A DNA stretch of 64,000 nucleotides from Frischella japonica (GCF_014489845.1 NZ_JABURY010000015.1:1-64000), one strand, 5' to 3'. Shown: positions 1-8,815, counted from the stretch's first letter. Translations and numbers: made by a program. The notes: generated by a model not told the origin, from the letters alone.

Positions 1-350
1 CTGCCATTGGTATTCCCAGTCACCTTGCTGCCATTGGGGAGGGTCAGAATTTTCAAGCGTTCTTTTTTTTCTTATTTTATCGTATTGTTTGAGTTCGGAT
101 TTTGAATATCGCCGTATTTCGGCCTTACGGTCAAATTCATTTTCTTCAATCCAAAAATTGTTTTTAGAATTTGTATTTTCACTTAAGAAAGATGAATTTT
201 TTGGTAGATTATTGGCAAAATTATTAAAATTTCTCGGAGTTTTTAAAATAAAATTTCCCTGTTTATCATAAATATAATTCCAATTTTTATCCTTTAGAAT
301 CTTACCCGATGCCCCATATATTTGATCGGATTTTTGTGGATTGGAATACA
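1..350 (-). pseudogene. Rhs core 3' fragment, runs off left edge
   Basis: On the minus strand this reads without interruption from about 350 to 1 as Rhs core sequence, beginning YSNPQKSDQIYGASGKILKD and running to the window edge at WEYQW. An in-frame stop lies just upstream, near 351, so it is a duplicated 3' piece and not a full rhs gene. The same segment recurs at 4360-4660 and 8460-8815. The toxin tip it leads into is outside the window. Confidence 0.8.
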
Positions 351-394
351 AATTTTATAAAAGAACTATCCTTCTAAAACGGAAAAGAACCCTC

Positions 395-638
395 AATCAT
401 TAAGAATTTTTAATTACTTTACTATATCTAAAATTGATTCCTGATGATAAGAATTTAGGCTTTATGCTTAACTCTATTTGAAATATTGGGTAAACGGCTC
501 TTTTAGCGGAAACAGAAGGTAAGGGGCTTGCGCTCTATCATATTTCCGCTAGACTTTGACAAACTGCTCTGGCTTGTTAAAAATCTTCTTCCTAAATCGG
601 AATGGGAATTGTTAGACCAGTGGAATAAATATTTTTAA
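395..638 (+). pseudogene. Decayed 3' end of unidentified gene X (copy 1)
   Basis: Plus-strand coding remnant, opposite to the toxin cassettes. Recognisable pieces are IPDDKNLGFMLNS, ALLAETEGKGLAL and, in a shifted frame, DKLLWLVKNLLPKSEWELLD, ending in TAA. Stops and at least one frameshift break it. Similar remnants sit at 4690, 8840, 13440, 21775, 26030, 27350, 28140 and 30010, most of them directly before a palindromic terminator. I do not recognise the family. The position suggests that X once converged on the immunity gene of the ancestral rhs locus. Confidence 0.55.
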
Positions 639-641
639 TTT

Positions 642-670
642 AAAAAGCCAATTTTAAAGTTGGCTTTTTA
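642..670. terminator. Bidirectional terminator between gene X remnant and immunity gene
   Basis: Palindrome AAAAGCCAA-TTTTAAAG-TTGGCTTTT with an A-run on one side and a T-run on the other, so it can stop transcription from both strands. Near-copies occur in at least seven other cassettes. Confidence 0.85.
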
Positions 671-1111
671 TTATATTTTATCTTCTATGCCCTTCATTAC
701 TAAAATGTTGTGAAAGTCTGTATATATTTTTTTAGAAAAAGGGTCTTCTTCAATATCATAGGGAACTGTTAATACATAATAAGGTACTTTAGAAAATACA
801 AAAAATGTATCAGTAGGATCAAAATTTGAACGTCCATTTAATTCATATAAAGAGGCTTTTCCATTTAAAGAAACCATTTTAGCATTTATATAAAAACAAC
901 CTTCTCCATTTAAATCAACATTATATCCATGCTCTAAATGATATTCCCACATTTCTTTATTTTTAAAAAACATAATGGAATGTTCATCTAAATCATTAAT
1001 TTCATAATTATAGTCATAACCTATCTTATCTGCATATAATTTTAACAAATTAATCACAGTTTCGTTTGATTTATCAGAATAATAAAAATATAATTCGCCG
1101 CTAAATTCCAT
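671..1111 (-). CDS. Putative immunity protein, paralogue of the one at 2337-2678
   Basis: Intact 146-residue reading frame directly downstream of a decayed toxin tip whose stop lies 12 bases before this ATG. It has no signal peptide or membrane segment, so it should be cytoplasmic, as expected for neutralising an Rhs toxin. It shares local patterns with the protein at 2337-2678: NGEG followed by FYI, and KKIY near the C-terminus. The two matching toxin remnants are also related to each other, which supports a duplicated toxin-immunity pair. The family is not recognised; the immunity role is inferred from position. Confidence 0.65.
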   Translation of the reverse strand: MEFSGELYFYYSDKSNETVINLLKLYADKIGYDYNYEINDLDEHSIMFFKNKEMWEYHLEHGYNVDLNGEGCFYINAKMVSLNGKASLYELNGRSNFDPTDTFFVFSKVPYYVLTVPYDIEEDPFSKKIYTDFHNILVMKGIEDKI

Positions 1112-1123
1112 ATTTAATATTAT

Positions 1124-1430
1124 TTATTTGCAAGGGGTTTTCCCATGAGAAACACCTTCTTTAAGTTTATTATTTGCATCTCTTAATTCCACATCACCTT
1201 TAATATATAATCTCAATGTAGGATTTTGAGGATCGACTAATTTACTTTATTTTCATCCAGTTTAAAAGCTATATAATGGGTACTTTTTCCTCTGCTAATC
1301 CCATTTTCCTCAAACTCAAGGATCACTAGCTTTAATTACTCCTGATCCCATTTATGGATTCATATCTCCCATCACATTATCTGCTCCTGATTTTTTAATG
1401 ACTTTAGAAAATTTATCAATATTAAATAAC
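1124..1430 (-). pseudogene. Toxin-tip remnant ending TPCK, possibly Tox-ART-HYD1-like
   Basis: Minus-strand remnant spread over at least two frames: SGADNVMGDMNP, then GISRGKSTHYIAFKLDENK, then PTLRLYIKGDVELRDAN ending HGKTPCK and TAA at 1124-1126. It parallels the better preserved remnant at 2701-2975, which has HPKGVYVT, a pattern like the HYD1-type ADP-ribosyltransferase toxins. Stops and frameshifts make it inactive. The family assignment is tentative. Confidence 0.45.
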
Positions 1431-1770
1431 TACATCCATCTATTAGTCGAAGTATTACCGTAAAATAAATCAAAATATTTTTGATCTATTATTTTCATAT
1501 TTTCTAAAGAATTAAGTAGATTTTCAGAAATTTCTAAATCTTCTGCACAACCTGAGTATTTTGCTAATGAATTATAAATTTAAATAATAACTCATTTTTA
1601 TCTTCTTGTGTTAAAAAACGATCATTATAAAATTGTTCAATTATAATTTTTATTTTTTCTTTTTCTTTAACATTTTCTTTATAAGTTACATCAAGATTCT
1701 TATAGAATATATCCCATTCATTTCCTATTTTTCTAGTAATCTTAAATATTTTTGCATAATCTAAATATTT
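1430..1770 (-). pseudogene. Frameshifted immunity gene remnant
   Basis: Minus-strand coding remnant directly downstream of the ADP-ribosyltransferase tip at 1771. One frame gives YLDYAKIFKITRKIGNEWDI and EQFYNDRFLTQEDKNELLF; after a shift near 1580 another gives KYSGCAEDLEISENLLNSL and ends NTSTNRWM. No intact start was found. This is probably the decayed immunity gene of the ART tip. Confidence 0.45.
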
Positions 1771-2315
1771 TTATTCACTTACAGCATAAGCATGATTTGG
1801 TATTTCCCTTTCAATTAAAACTTCTGCATCTTTTACAGAATATCTAAATGCTGGGTCTTTCAAATTAGTTTTTGTTTGTGGTTCTACCCCAGATGAAACA
1901 TCAAATACTTTTGAAGCATCTAACTTATTAGTATCAATTATTGTACTTTTATCCATCTTTCCTCCTTTTGGGTTAGGTTTGGCATAAAATTCTGCTGTGG
2001 AAGACTTTTTGGTTGTAGAAATATATTGAGTATTTAAACACTACCATCATCTATATGTTGTTGGATAGTATATGTTGCTGCTGTATTTTTTGCCTTAATT
2101 GCTTCTCCTGCTTTATCACTAGCTTCTTGAGCTCCGTTAAGATCTCTATATACTATAATCAACCCGAACACATCAACCATCGTATTCTAATCAGCCCCAT
2201 ACGCATAAAAATTCGGGTTGTTACCTGCCAGTTTTATAGGATCCTGGCTAATATATAAACCGGTTTCATGATTATAATACCTGAACCGATTATAACAGGG
2301 ACTGTATTTTATTAC
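1771..2315 (-). pseudogene. Rhs end plus ADP-ribosyltransferase-like toxin tip, frameshifted
   Basis: The 5' part is Rhs core ([20 protein letters not shown] to VDVFGL, with one in-frame stop), followed by a toxin tip. The tip reads IIVYRDLNGAQEASDKAG in one frame and, after a frameshift near 2040, STQYISTTKKSSTAEFYAK ending EVLIEREIPNHAYAVSE. An arginine near the start (VYRD), a YISTT block and a late EVLIE glutamate match the R-S-E layout of ADP-ribosyltransferase folds. The C-terminal 61 codons remain open from an internal ATG at 1956. The frameshift should abolish activity. Confidence 0.6.
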
Positions 2316-2336
2316 TTAATTAGAATAGGATTTATC

Positions 2337-2678
2337 TCATTTTACTTTAACAACAATTTCATATATTTTTTTACAAAACATTGATTCTTCAATAATAGAA
2401 GGTAAAACCACTGTTATTCTATTTTCGATATTTGAATATTTAGGATTAAAGATAAGATAAAATGGCCCTTCTCCATTTTTATTTAAATAGAATCCTTTAT
2501 TATCCATTTCATCAAACATTACCTTATCTAAAGCATAAAAAGCATTATACATATTATCCTCAAAATCTTCCTCTTTATAATAATGCTCCCAAATTACCTT
2601 TAATTTAGTTTCAAACTCCATAAAAAAAGTACTTGCATCTTTAGATGTATAAAATATATAGTCTACTCCTGATATCAT
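2337..2678 (-). CDS. Putative immunity protein, paralogue of 671-1111
   Basis: Intact 113-residue frame located 22 bases downstream of a toxin remnant that ends HGKTPCK. The patterns NGEGPFYLIF and CKKIYEIVV echo NGEGCFYI and SKKIYTDF in the protein at 671-1111. The two toxin-immunity pairs are separated by an unrelated ART cassette. No signal or membrane segment is seen. The immunity role is inferred from position and from paralogy of both partners. Confidence 0.65.
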   Translation of the reverse strand: MISGVDYIFYTSKDASTFFMEFETKLKVIWEHYYKEEDFEDNMYNAFYALDKVMFDEMDNKGFYLNKNGEGPFYLIFNPKYSNIENRITVVLPSIIEESMFCKKIYEIVVKVK

Positions 2679-2700
2679 AATAAGATACTGATTATATTAT

Positions 2701-2975
2701 TTACATGGAGTTTTTCCATGTCGTGAAACATTATTCCTGTCAATGGCTATATCTCCTTCAATATATTTGATAAATGTGCCTCTATCTCCATCTATGGACT
2801 TTAGTTTAGAATCATCTATTTGAAACTCAAAAAAATGAGAAGATTTTTCTTTTGTCAATCCAAGTTTCTTATATCCATTCGATGTTTGAGATAGTATTTC
2901 CGGTGATTTATTGTTACATATACTCCTTTAGGATGCCCTTTTATTGGTTTAGACGCTTTAAATTTAAATAGAACT
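2701..2975 (-). pseudogene. Toxin-tip remnant, HYD1-like ART candidate, ending TPCK
   Basis: The minus strand gives KASKPIKGHPKGVYVTI, a frameshift, then GYKKLGLTKEKSSHFFEFQI and GTFIKYIEGDIAIDRNN, ending VSRHGKTPCK and TAA at 2701-2703. HPKGVYVT followed by an aromatic FFEF strand resembles the Tox-ART-HYD1 family. No Rhs core is left upstream: the remnant stops near 2975 and about 85 bases of unassigned sequence precede the next immunity gene. Confidence 0.45.
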
Positions 2976-3060
2976 TTTAGATAAATTCAACTCTTGAATA
3001 TTAAAGCCAAGGTAAAGTTTGCTTTCGGGTTATTTTAATTCTATTCGCTAATCTGACACA

Positions 3061-3369
3061 TTACTCATCATCTTCCTCTATATAACCAGACTCATTTAAT
3101 TTATTTCTATTAGATAATAATTTTAACACTCTTAAATTCTCAAAGACTTCCCTACTAACTTTTGCTAAAACATCCAATTGGACTGAATTAAGTTCAAAAG
3201 ATATTTCTTTTTCAGTGATTAATAAGTTTTTCACATCTGTTTTCCGTATTAGTATTTTACATTTATCAATATTGTTCTTTAATGAATATGAGCCATCTAT
3301 AATACCATAATAATTACTATTTTCTGAATTATTAAGTAAATAAGCTCCTGTATACAATTTTTTGTTCAT
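3061..3369 (-). CDS. Putative immunity protein for ParB-like tip
   Basis: Intact 102-residue, acidic-tailed (EEDDE) protein whose ATG lies two bases after the ancestral stop of the toxin tip at 3372. It has no membrane segment. Recognisable only as a small cytoplasmic partner; the immunity role is inferred from the tight coupling to the Rhs tip. Confidence 0.65.
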   Translation of the reverse strand: MNKKLYTGAYLLNNSENSNYYGIIDGSYSLKNNIDKCKILIRKTDVKNLLITEKEISFELNSVQLDVLAKVSREVFENLRVLKLLSNRNKLNESGYIEEDDE

Positions 3370-3371
3370 AA

Positions 3372-4660
3372 TTATTTTTTACACTTTATTTTGGGAATCT
3401 AACCAACGTCTAATGGTATTCCACCATCTAATAATTTATTTAGTTTATTTATATTATCTACAAAATTAGGATGAATATTCTCTAAACCTGCTTGTTGTGC
3501 TACATATAATGTTCGATTATTAAGAGTTACTATATTAGCTCCTCCATTTAACTCCATTACATTTAATGTTAGTCCTTCTGGTAATTTTCCTAATTTTTTC
3601 GTAGCTTCTATAGCCTCATCTAATGACAAGCCTTTCCAGGGACCTTCATTAAAAACATCACTTATAGAGCTTTGGGAAAATTGTATGTCCCAAACATTCA
3701 TCAACCCGAACACATCAACCATCGTATTCGAATCAGACACATACGCATAAAAATTCGGGTTGTTTCCTTCAAGTTTTATAGGGTCTTGGCTTATATAAGT
3801 TCCTGTATTACTGTCGTAATACCTAAAGCGATTGTAATAAAGCCCGTCTAGTTCCTTATCTTCGTACTGCCCCAGTTGCCTGAACGGAATAAACGGCTGA
3901 TTGTTAAAGGTATCTTCTCGTATTCTGCCATAGATGTCAAATTCCACCTGCCAAACCAATTCACCTTTGTCATCATAGGCCTGAGCGGGTCTGCCCAAAT
4001 AATCCGATACAATCGAGTAGGACTTACCCTCACTTAACTTAGCTGTGGGTACTAAACTTCCTTCCTCATAAACCCAAGTGGTCAGGGTTTCGACCGGTTC
4101 GGGTTGTTCCAACATAAGCATTCCCAGCTCATCAGAAATAATCTTAGGACGCCGTTCATTCTCATAAAACCATTCATGAAATAATGCATTACCATCCCAA
4201 AGATAACGATAAATCTTTGTATTTACAATTTTCGCTGTTCTTCTATCTAATGCGTCGTGTTCAAAACGGATCCATTTCCCCTGAGGATTGCGTACCGCTT
4301 GTAACATTCCGTTACCCAGCCATTGGTATTCCCAGTCACCTTGTTGCTATTGTGGAGGGTCAGAATTTTCAAGCGTTCTTTTTTTTCTTATTTTATCGTA
4401 TTGTTTGAGTTCGGATTTTGAATATCTCCGTATTTCGGCCTTACGGTCAAATTCATTTTCTTCTATCCAAAAATTGTTCTTAGAATTTATATTTTCAATT
4501 AAGAAAGATGAATTTTTTGGTAGGTTATTGGCAGAATTTTTAAAATTTCTCGGAGTTTTTAAAATAAGATTTCCCTGTTTATCATAATATAATTCCAAGT
4601 TTTATCCTTTAAAATCTTACCCGATGTACCATATACTTGATCGGATTATTGTGGTTTGGA
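3372..4660 (-). pseudogene. Rhs core fragment with FSQ-type (ParB-like) toxin tip, broken by stops
   Basis: Core sequence from about 4660 runs into [20 protein letters not shown] and DVFGL, followed by a tip starting MNVWDIQFSQSSISDVF, with LDEAIEATKKLGKLPEGL and NNRTLYVAQQAGL. The block FSQ.SI, LDEA, then NR-LY resembles ParB/sulfiredoxin-like nuclease tips and also the remnant at 9813. There are three lesions. A one-base deletion lies near 4590. A Trp codon has become TAG at 4347-4349 (TGG in the copy at 8490). A TAG at 3399-3401 is followed in frame by IPKIKCKK and TAA at 3372. The stretch from ATG 4307 to 3399 is open, so a truncated product is possible. Confidence 0.65.
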
Positions 4661-4689
4661 ATAGAAATTTTATAGAAAAAATCATTATA

Positions 4690-4853
4690 AAAACGGAAAA
4701 AAACCTTAAACCTCAAGCATTATTAATAACTTTACCATATCTAAAATTTATTCCTGATGATAAGAATTTAGGCTTCACGCTTAACTCTAGTTATAGTATT
4801 GCACAAACACCCCTTATAGACGAAAATCGGAATTGTTAGAGAAACTAAATTGA
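4690..4853 (+). pseudogene. Gene X 3' remnant (copy 2)
   Basis: The plus strand shows ALLITLPYLKFIPDDKNLGF and, in another frame, the tail KSELLEKLN with TGA at 4851-4853. The middle of the gene found in copy 1 is deleted. Confidence 0.5.
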
Positions 4854-4863
4854 TTGTTAAACC

Positions 4864-4892
4864 AAAAAGCCAACTTTTAAAGTTGGCTTTTT
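4864..4892. terminator. Bidirectional terminator
   Basis: AAAAAGCCAAC-TTTTAAA-GTTGGCTTTTT palindrome. It overlaps the 3' end of the minus-strand immunity frame that stops at 4877. Confidence 0.8.
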
Positions 4893-5214
4893 ATAAAATT
4901 TACAATTTTATTTTTAATTAAAGTTTTATTTTCTACAAGATCGTTAGTAGTAATCACAAGCATACTTTTATTATCAAAATCACTTAAAAAATCATTGAAA
5001 TCAATGTCAGGATCTTGAATAATCTTAATGATTTGTGTTTGATTAAAATTAATTAAGCTAATGATTGGATCTAAATCTTCAAAAAAATTACCGTTACTAT
5101 AACGAGTTTTAAAGAATGGAAATTGCCAATTATCTATTTCATCAGATTCAATTAATAAATCAGTAATAAAGTAATACCATTTTTTTTTAATTCGAGTATG
5201 TGAGGTGTTTTCAT
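4877..5214 (-). pseudogene. Immunity gene interrupted at an A9 run
   Basis: ATG at 5214 overlaps the TGA of the upstream toxin tip (ATGA). The frame begins MKTPHILELKKK and then needs a one-base shift in a run of nine A (5182-5190, minus strand) to continue as WYYFITDLLIESDEIDNWQF and on to FDNKSMLVITTNDL and IKSQL, stopping at 4877-4879 inside the terminator stem. The rest is free of stops, so this may be a recent slip, a sequencing error, or a switchable run. With the shift corrected it would encode about 111 residues. Confidence 0.55.
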
Positions 5215-5690
5215 ATAAAAGCTTTCCCTGTAATTATTTCAATGTCTATTCTAACATCTTTAGTACCTTTTATTAAGAAAGTTTTACTTACAGGTGCATC
5301 CGCTCCACCATTTTTACCAGCATTAATAATCCACTTTTTTAGCTTTATCAATAGCTTCTTATCTTGCTTTACGTTCTCCCTTTGTTAAACTTTCAGTTAA
5401 TTCATCTAACATAGATAGCCCTTCCTTTGACGTTGGTGGAGTCGCTCTATTCCATGATACAGATTTTTCTAAACCATCACCTTGAGCTTGAATTATCACC
5501 TTATGTCAATCCAACCCGAACGGATCGACCATCGTATTCGAATCAGACACATAAGCATAAAAATTCGGGTTGTTTCCTGCTAGCCCGATAGGGTCTTGGC
5601 TTATATAAGTTCCTGTATTATTGTCGTAATATCGAAACCGATTATAATAAAGCCCCGTTTCAACATCTTCGGAATTTGGTGAAGGAATTA
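5211..5690 (-). pseudogene. Rhs end plus unidentified toxin tip with stop and frameshift
   Basis: The short Rhs piece starts [20 protein letters not shown] and ends TMVDPFGLD. The tip reads GDGLEKSVSWNRATPPTSKE and LDELTESLTKGERKAR, then a TAA in place of a residue, then after a shift in an A-run GKNGGADAPVSKTFLIKGTK and IEIITGKAFI with TGA at 5211. I do not recognise the family. This is the first of three cassettes whose Rhs piece begins at an alternative breakpoint (SPNSED); the others are near 12500 and 19600. Confidence 0.5.
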
Positions 5691-5763
5691 ACCGCCATTT
5701 TTAGCGGATAAATTCACAAAATTTAGGATAGGGTCTGGGATTTTACCAGAATTTATTTTTTAA

Positions 5764-6111
5764 TCACCATTCATCAACATCAATACGCAATTCCTTTATA
5801 TATTTTATATCTTGAATACATCTTCTAATATTTTCAATATCGACCAACTCATTCTTACCAAAGATTATATTACAATAAATTAAATAGTTAGGATGTAAAA
5901 CTTCGTTGTCAGTGATATAAAATCCATCAGGACTGGCATTATAAATACTAAAATGATTGATACTATATTTACTATTAGTTTTAATATAATATAATTCATC
6001 ATCATTATATTCATCTTTAATTAAATTTATATTTAATTTTTTTTCTAAGTTTTTTACAATATTTTCTAGGTCTAATGAGAAAATACCATATGTTATATAG
6101 TAACCTTTCAT
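5764..6111 (-). CDS. Putative immunity protein for nucleotidyltransferase-type tip
   Basis: Intact 115-residue acidic protein whose ATG begins one base after the stop of the toxin tip at 6113, the tightest coupling in the array apart from overlaps. It has no membrane segment. The family is not recognised. Because its toxin partner is also intact, this is one of the few apparently functional pairs here. Confidence 0.7.
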   Translation of the reverse strand: MKGYYITYGIFSLDLENIVKNLEKKLNINLIKDEYNDDELYYIKTNSKYSINHFSIYNASPDGFYITDNEVLHPNYLIYCNIIFGKNELVDIENIRRCIQDIKYIKELRIDVDEW

Positions 6112-6112
6112 T

Positions 6113-6624
6113 TTAACTTTTGCATTTTATTTTATAACTTTTACCATTTGCTCTGACTGCTGATTCACTATCAAAAATTCTAAAGTTTACATCTCTTCCA
6201 AAACGATTTGATAAACTATCTGCTAAATCCCCAAACCCTAATTTTTTCATAGCATCAGAATTTAATGGCATTGAATATGGACGTCCTAGTTTTCCTAAAT
6301 CTAAACTTTGTACTTTTTTTAATAAATCAGAATTAACAATTGCAACATCAAAATCACTTATCCTACCTACATCAAAAGGAATTCCTGTTTTAAAACTACG
6401 ACCTGTAACAGAACTACCTTGCATGAAAACTTCTGAATTATTAAAACCTCCCCTAGCTAGGGTAGCTTGAATTTGAGAACCAAATTGATTTAATTGACCA
6501 TAACTTTTAAATCCTAAAATTGGCGATGTAGATAATCCGAATGAATCAATTTGAACGTTGCTATCACTTACATAGGCATAAAAATTCGGGTTGTTTCCGG
6601 CAAGTCCGATAGGGTCTTGGCTAT
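6113..6624 (-). CDS. Orphan Rhs tip with nucleotidyltransferase-like toxin domain, intact
   Basis: An unbroken frame runs from about 6624 ([20 protein letters not shown], then IDSFGL) into a tip of roughly 140 residues. It contains QGSSVTGRSFKTGI followed by GRISDFDVAIVNSD. That pattern, Gly-Ser then Asp-x-Asp in a hydrophobic strand, is the core motif of the polymerase-beta/MNT nucleotidyltransferase fold. The tip ends KSYKIKCKS. There is no Rhs core upstream of SQDP and no obvious start before ATG 6424, so it would need recombination into a full rhs gene, or expression from the internal ATG. The catalytic motif is seen; the toxin role is inferred. Confidence 0.65.
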
Positions 6625-6916
6625 TCTAACCCTGCGTACTCTTTTCCCTCCCGCGAGCATCCGGTTTTCACATCAAAGAACATCTGTTTTCCTGTCGGTA
6701 AATTTAGTGATTTTTATTTTTTTCTTTCAATTGAAAAAGAAAAATCATTGTTGTTATTATTACCGGTGTGGTAATGCGGTAAACTTTGCGTTGGCTGCTG
6801 AGCGTTGGCAAGTTTTCCACCATTTCCACGCTGCCACTAAACAAAAAATTCCTTTCCTGCACGTGCTGGACGGTTTTATAAAATCTGTAAAACTTAAAAA
6901 TATCGCTGCGCTGTAA
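6625..6916 (+). other. Unassigned segment, plus-strand gene remnant of different composition
   Basis: The Rhs sequence breaks at about 6624 into a stretch with visibly higher GC. The plus strand is open at its end as WQVFHHFHAATKQKIPFLHV and LDGFIKSVKLKNIAAL with TAA at 6914-6916, directly before a terminator. It does not match the gene X remnants. It occupies the same position (convergent to the next immunity gene), so it may be the equivalent neighbour from another locus. Confidence 0.35.
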
Positions 6917-6920
6917 AATA

Positions 6921-6949
6921 TTAAAGCCACTCTTTTTGAGTGGCTTTAA
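6921..6949. terminator. Bidirectional terminator
   Basis: TTAAAGCCACTC-TTTTT-GAGTGGCTTTAA: an inverted repeat of the same design as the other cassette terminators but with different stem bases. Confidence 0.8.
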
Positions 6950-6952
6950 TTG

Positions 6953-7480
6953 TTATTCAATAATAGGGCGAATTGGAACAACTCCGCCATTATTATATAA
7001 TTTATCCAAATAATTTTTCACTTCATCAGACCAATAATACTTGGCGAAAGTCTTGTTTAGTAATGTATACTGACTGTCTTCAGTGTGCATACAATAATTA
7101 AAATGTTTTTTAATTTCTTTTTGTAAAATAGAACCATAATGCTTAGCATTTGGACTACGGTTAGGATACCATAAAAATGAAGTATTTGTTATCTTAACTT
7201 CATTCTTTGTCCAAAAGTTTGTCATATAAATAAAGTCGTTTTTGTCATCAACAAGTGGACGATGATTTAGTAATTTTATTTTTGCTTCATAATCTTCCTT
7301 AGTACCAATATTGATAAGGATATTACTATCAACAAAATCCAACATACTGATACTACTTGATACAACTATACCACTTTTCTCAAAGTTTTTATCATTAAAA
7401 AAGACAAGGTTATTATTTTCTAAAAAATTATTTACAAATTCAATTATGCATTTTCTGGATGCGACTATATTTAGTTCCAT
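6953..7480 (-). CDS. Putative immunity protein for PD-(D/E)xK-like tip
   Basis: The ATG at 7480 overlaps the toxin stop as TAATG, which fixes this start; a TTG at 7489 is in frame but inside the toxin. The protein has 175 residues, is soluble and ends GGVVPIRPIIE. No family is recognised. The overlap with a nuclease-type tip supports an immunity role. Confidence 0.68.
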   Translation of the reverse strand: MELNIVASRKCIIEFVNNFLENNNLVFFNDKNFEKSGIVVSSSISMLDFVDSNILINIGTKEDYEAKIKLLNHRPLVDDKNDFIYMTNFWTKNEVKITNTSFLWYPNRSPNAKHYGSILQKEIKKHFNYCMHTEDSQYTLLNKTFAKYYWSDEVKNYLDKLYNNGGVVPIRPIIE

Positions 7481-8815
7481 TAGTGACAACTTGTTTTTGG
7501 TTTCGGCTTCTTATTTGTTTCTGGATGAGTATAGGAGCGGAAATGCACCCTTTCAGGAACACCATTGGCGTGTCTAATTTTATTCAAATCCTGCATAGCT
7601 AAAATCTCTCTGGTAACAGGCTTTCCTTTTGCATTAGTCTTTCCTACATTACCCCAATGTGTTTTACCGTCAGCATCTTGCCAAACAATATCAGGACGTC
7701 TTCCTGATTTATGCCCTCCAGGAGTTTCAAATAATTTTTCTTTTTCGTATCCACCTCCGTATATAATCGTACCTCCATCGGATATTATTTCATCTGCTCA
7801 GGATTTGATTATTTGATTATGAGGTCCTTTTCCTCCCGTATTAGGTCCACGTTTTGCAAGCCCGAACGGGTCTATCCACGCATTCGTGTCATGGACGTAG
7901 CCATAGAGCTGTATGCCTCCGTATAATCCAATCGGGTCTTGGCTTATATAAGTTCCTGTATTACTGTCGTAGTATCTAAACCGATTGTAATAAAGTCCCG
8001 TTTCAACATCCTCATACTGCCCCAGTTGCCTGAACGGAATAAATAACTTATTGTTAAAGATATCTTCCCGTATTCTGCCATAGATGTCAAATTCTACCTG
8101 CCACACCAGCTTACCTTTATCATCATAGGCCTGAGCGGGTCTGCCCAAATAATCCGATACAATCGAGTAGGACTTACCCTCACTTAACTTAGCTGTGGGT
8201 GCTAAACTTCCTTCTTCATAAACCCAAGTGGTCAGGTTTTCAACCGGTTCGGGTTGTTCCAACATAAGCATTCCCAGCTCATCAGAAATAATCTTAGGAC
8301 GCCGTTCATTCTCATAAAACCATTCATGAAATAATGCATTACCATCCCAAAGATAACGATAAATCTTTGTATTTACAATTTTAGCTGTTCTTCTATCTAA
8401 TGCGTCGTGTTCAAAACGGATCCATTTCCCCTGAGGATTGCGTACCGCTTGTAACATTCCGTTACCCAGCCATTGGTATTCCCAGTCACCTTGTTGCCAT
8501 TGTGGAGGGGCAGAATTTTCAAGCGTTCTTTTTTTTCTTATTTTATCGTATTGTTTGAGTTCGGATTTTGAATATCTCCGTATTTCGGCCTTACGGTCAA
8601 ATTCATTTTCTTCAATCCAAAATTTGTTTTTAGAATTTATATGTTCACTTAAGAAAGATGAATTTTTTGGTAAATTATTGGCAGAATTTTTAAAATTTCT
8701 CGGAGTTTTTAAAATAAGATTTCCCTGTTTATCATAAATATAATTCCAATTTTTATCCTTTAGAATCTTACCCGATGCACCATATATTTGATCGGATTTT
8801 TGTGGTTTGGAATAG
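7480..8815 (-). pseudogene. Best-preserved Rhs fragment with nuclease-like tip, one in-frame TGA
   Basis: A single reading frame runs from about 8815 (YSKPQKSDQIYGASGKI) through the Rhs core repeats ([60 protein letters not shown]) into a tip beginning KRGPNTGGKGPHNQIIKS. One TGA at 7798-7800 interrupts it. The tip then continues ADEIISDGGTIIYGGGYEKE, FETPGGHKSGRRPDIVWQD and GNVGKTNAKGKPVTRE to the overlap with the immunity gene. GRRPDI followed by NVGK and RE is characteristic of a restriction-endonuclease-like Rhs tip widespread in polymorphic toxins. One base change would restore it. Confidence 0.72.

Noticed and set aside
395-638. Gene X as an insertion-sequence transposase
   Set aside because: No DDE or HTH motif, no inverted repeats, and it always occurs as a 3' end against a terminator, which does not fit transposition.
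4184-4587. Plus-strand open frames inside the Rhs fragments (also 8438-8737 and 89-271)
   Set aside because: They are exact antisense shadows of the Rhs core reading frame and recur only because the core is repeated.
7798-7800. In-frame TGA and the many TAG/TAA in tips as possible stop-codon recoding
   Set aside because: All three stops occur, together with frameshifts and deletions, while neighbouring housekeeping genes use stops normally; decay explains it better.
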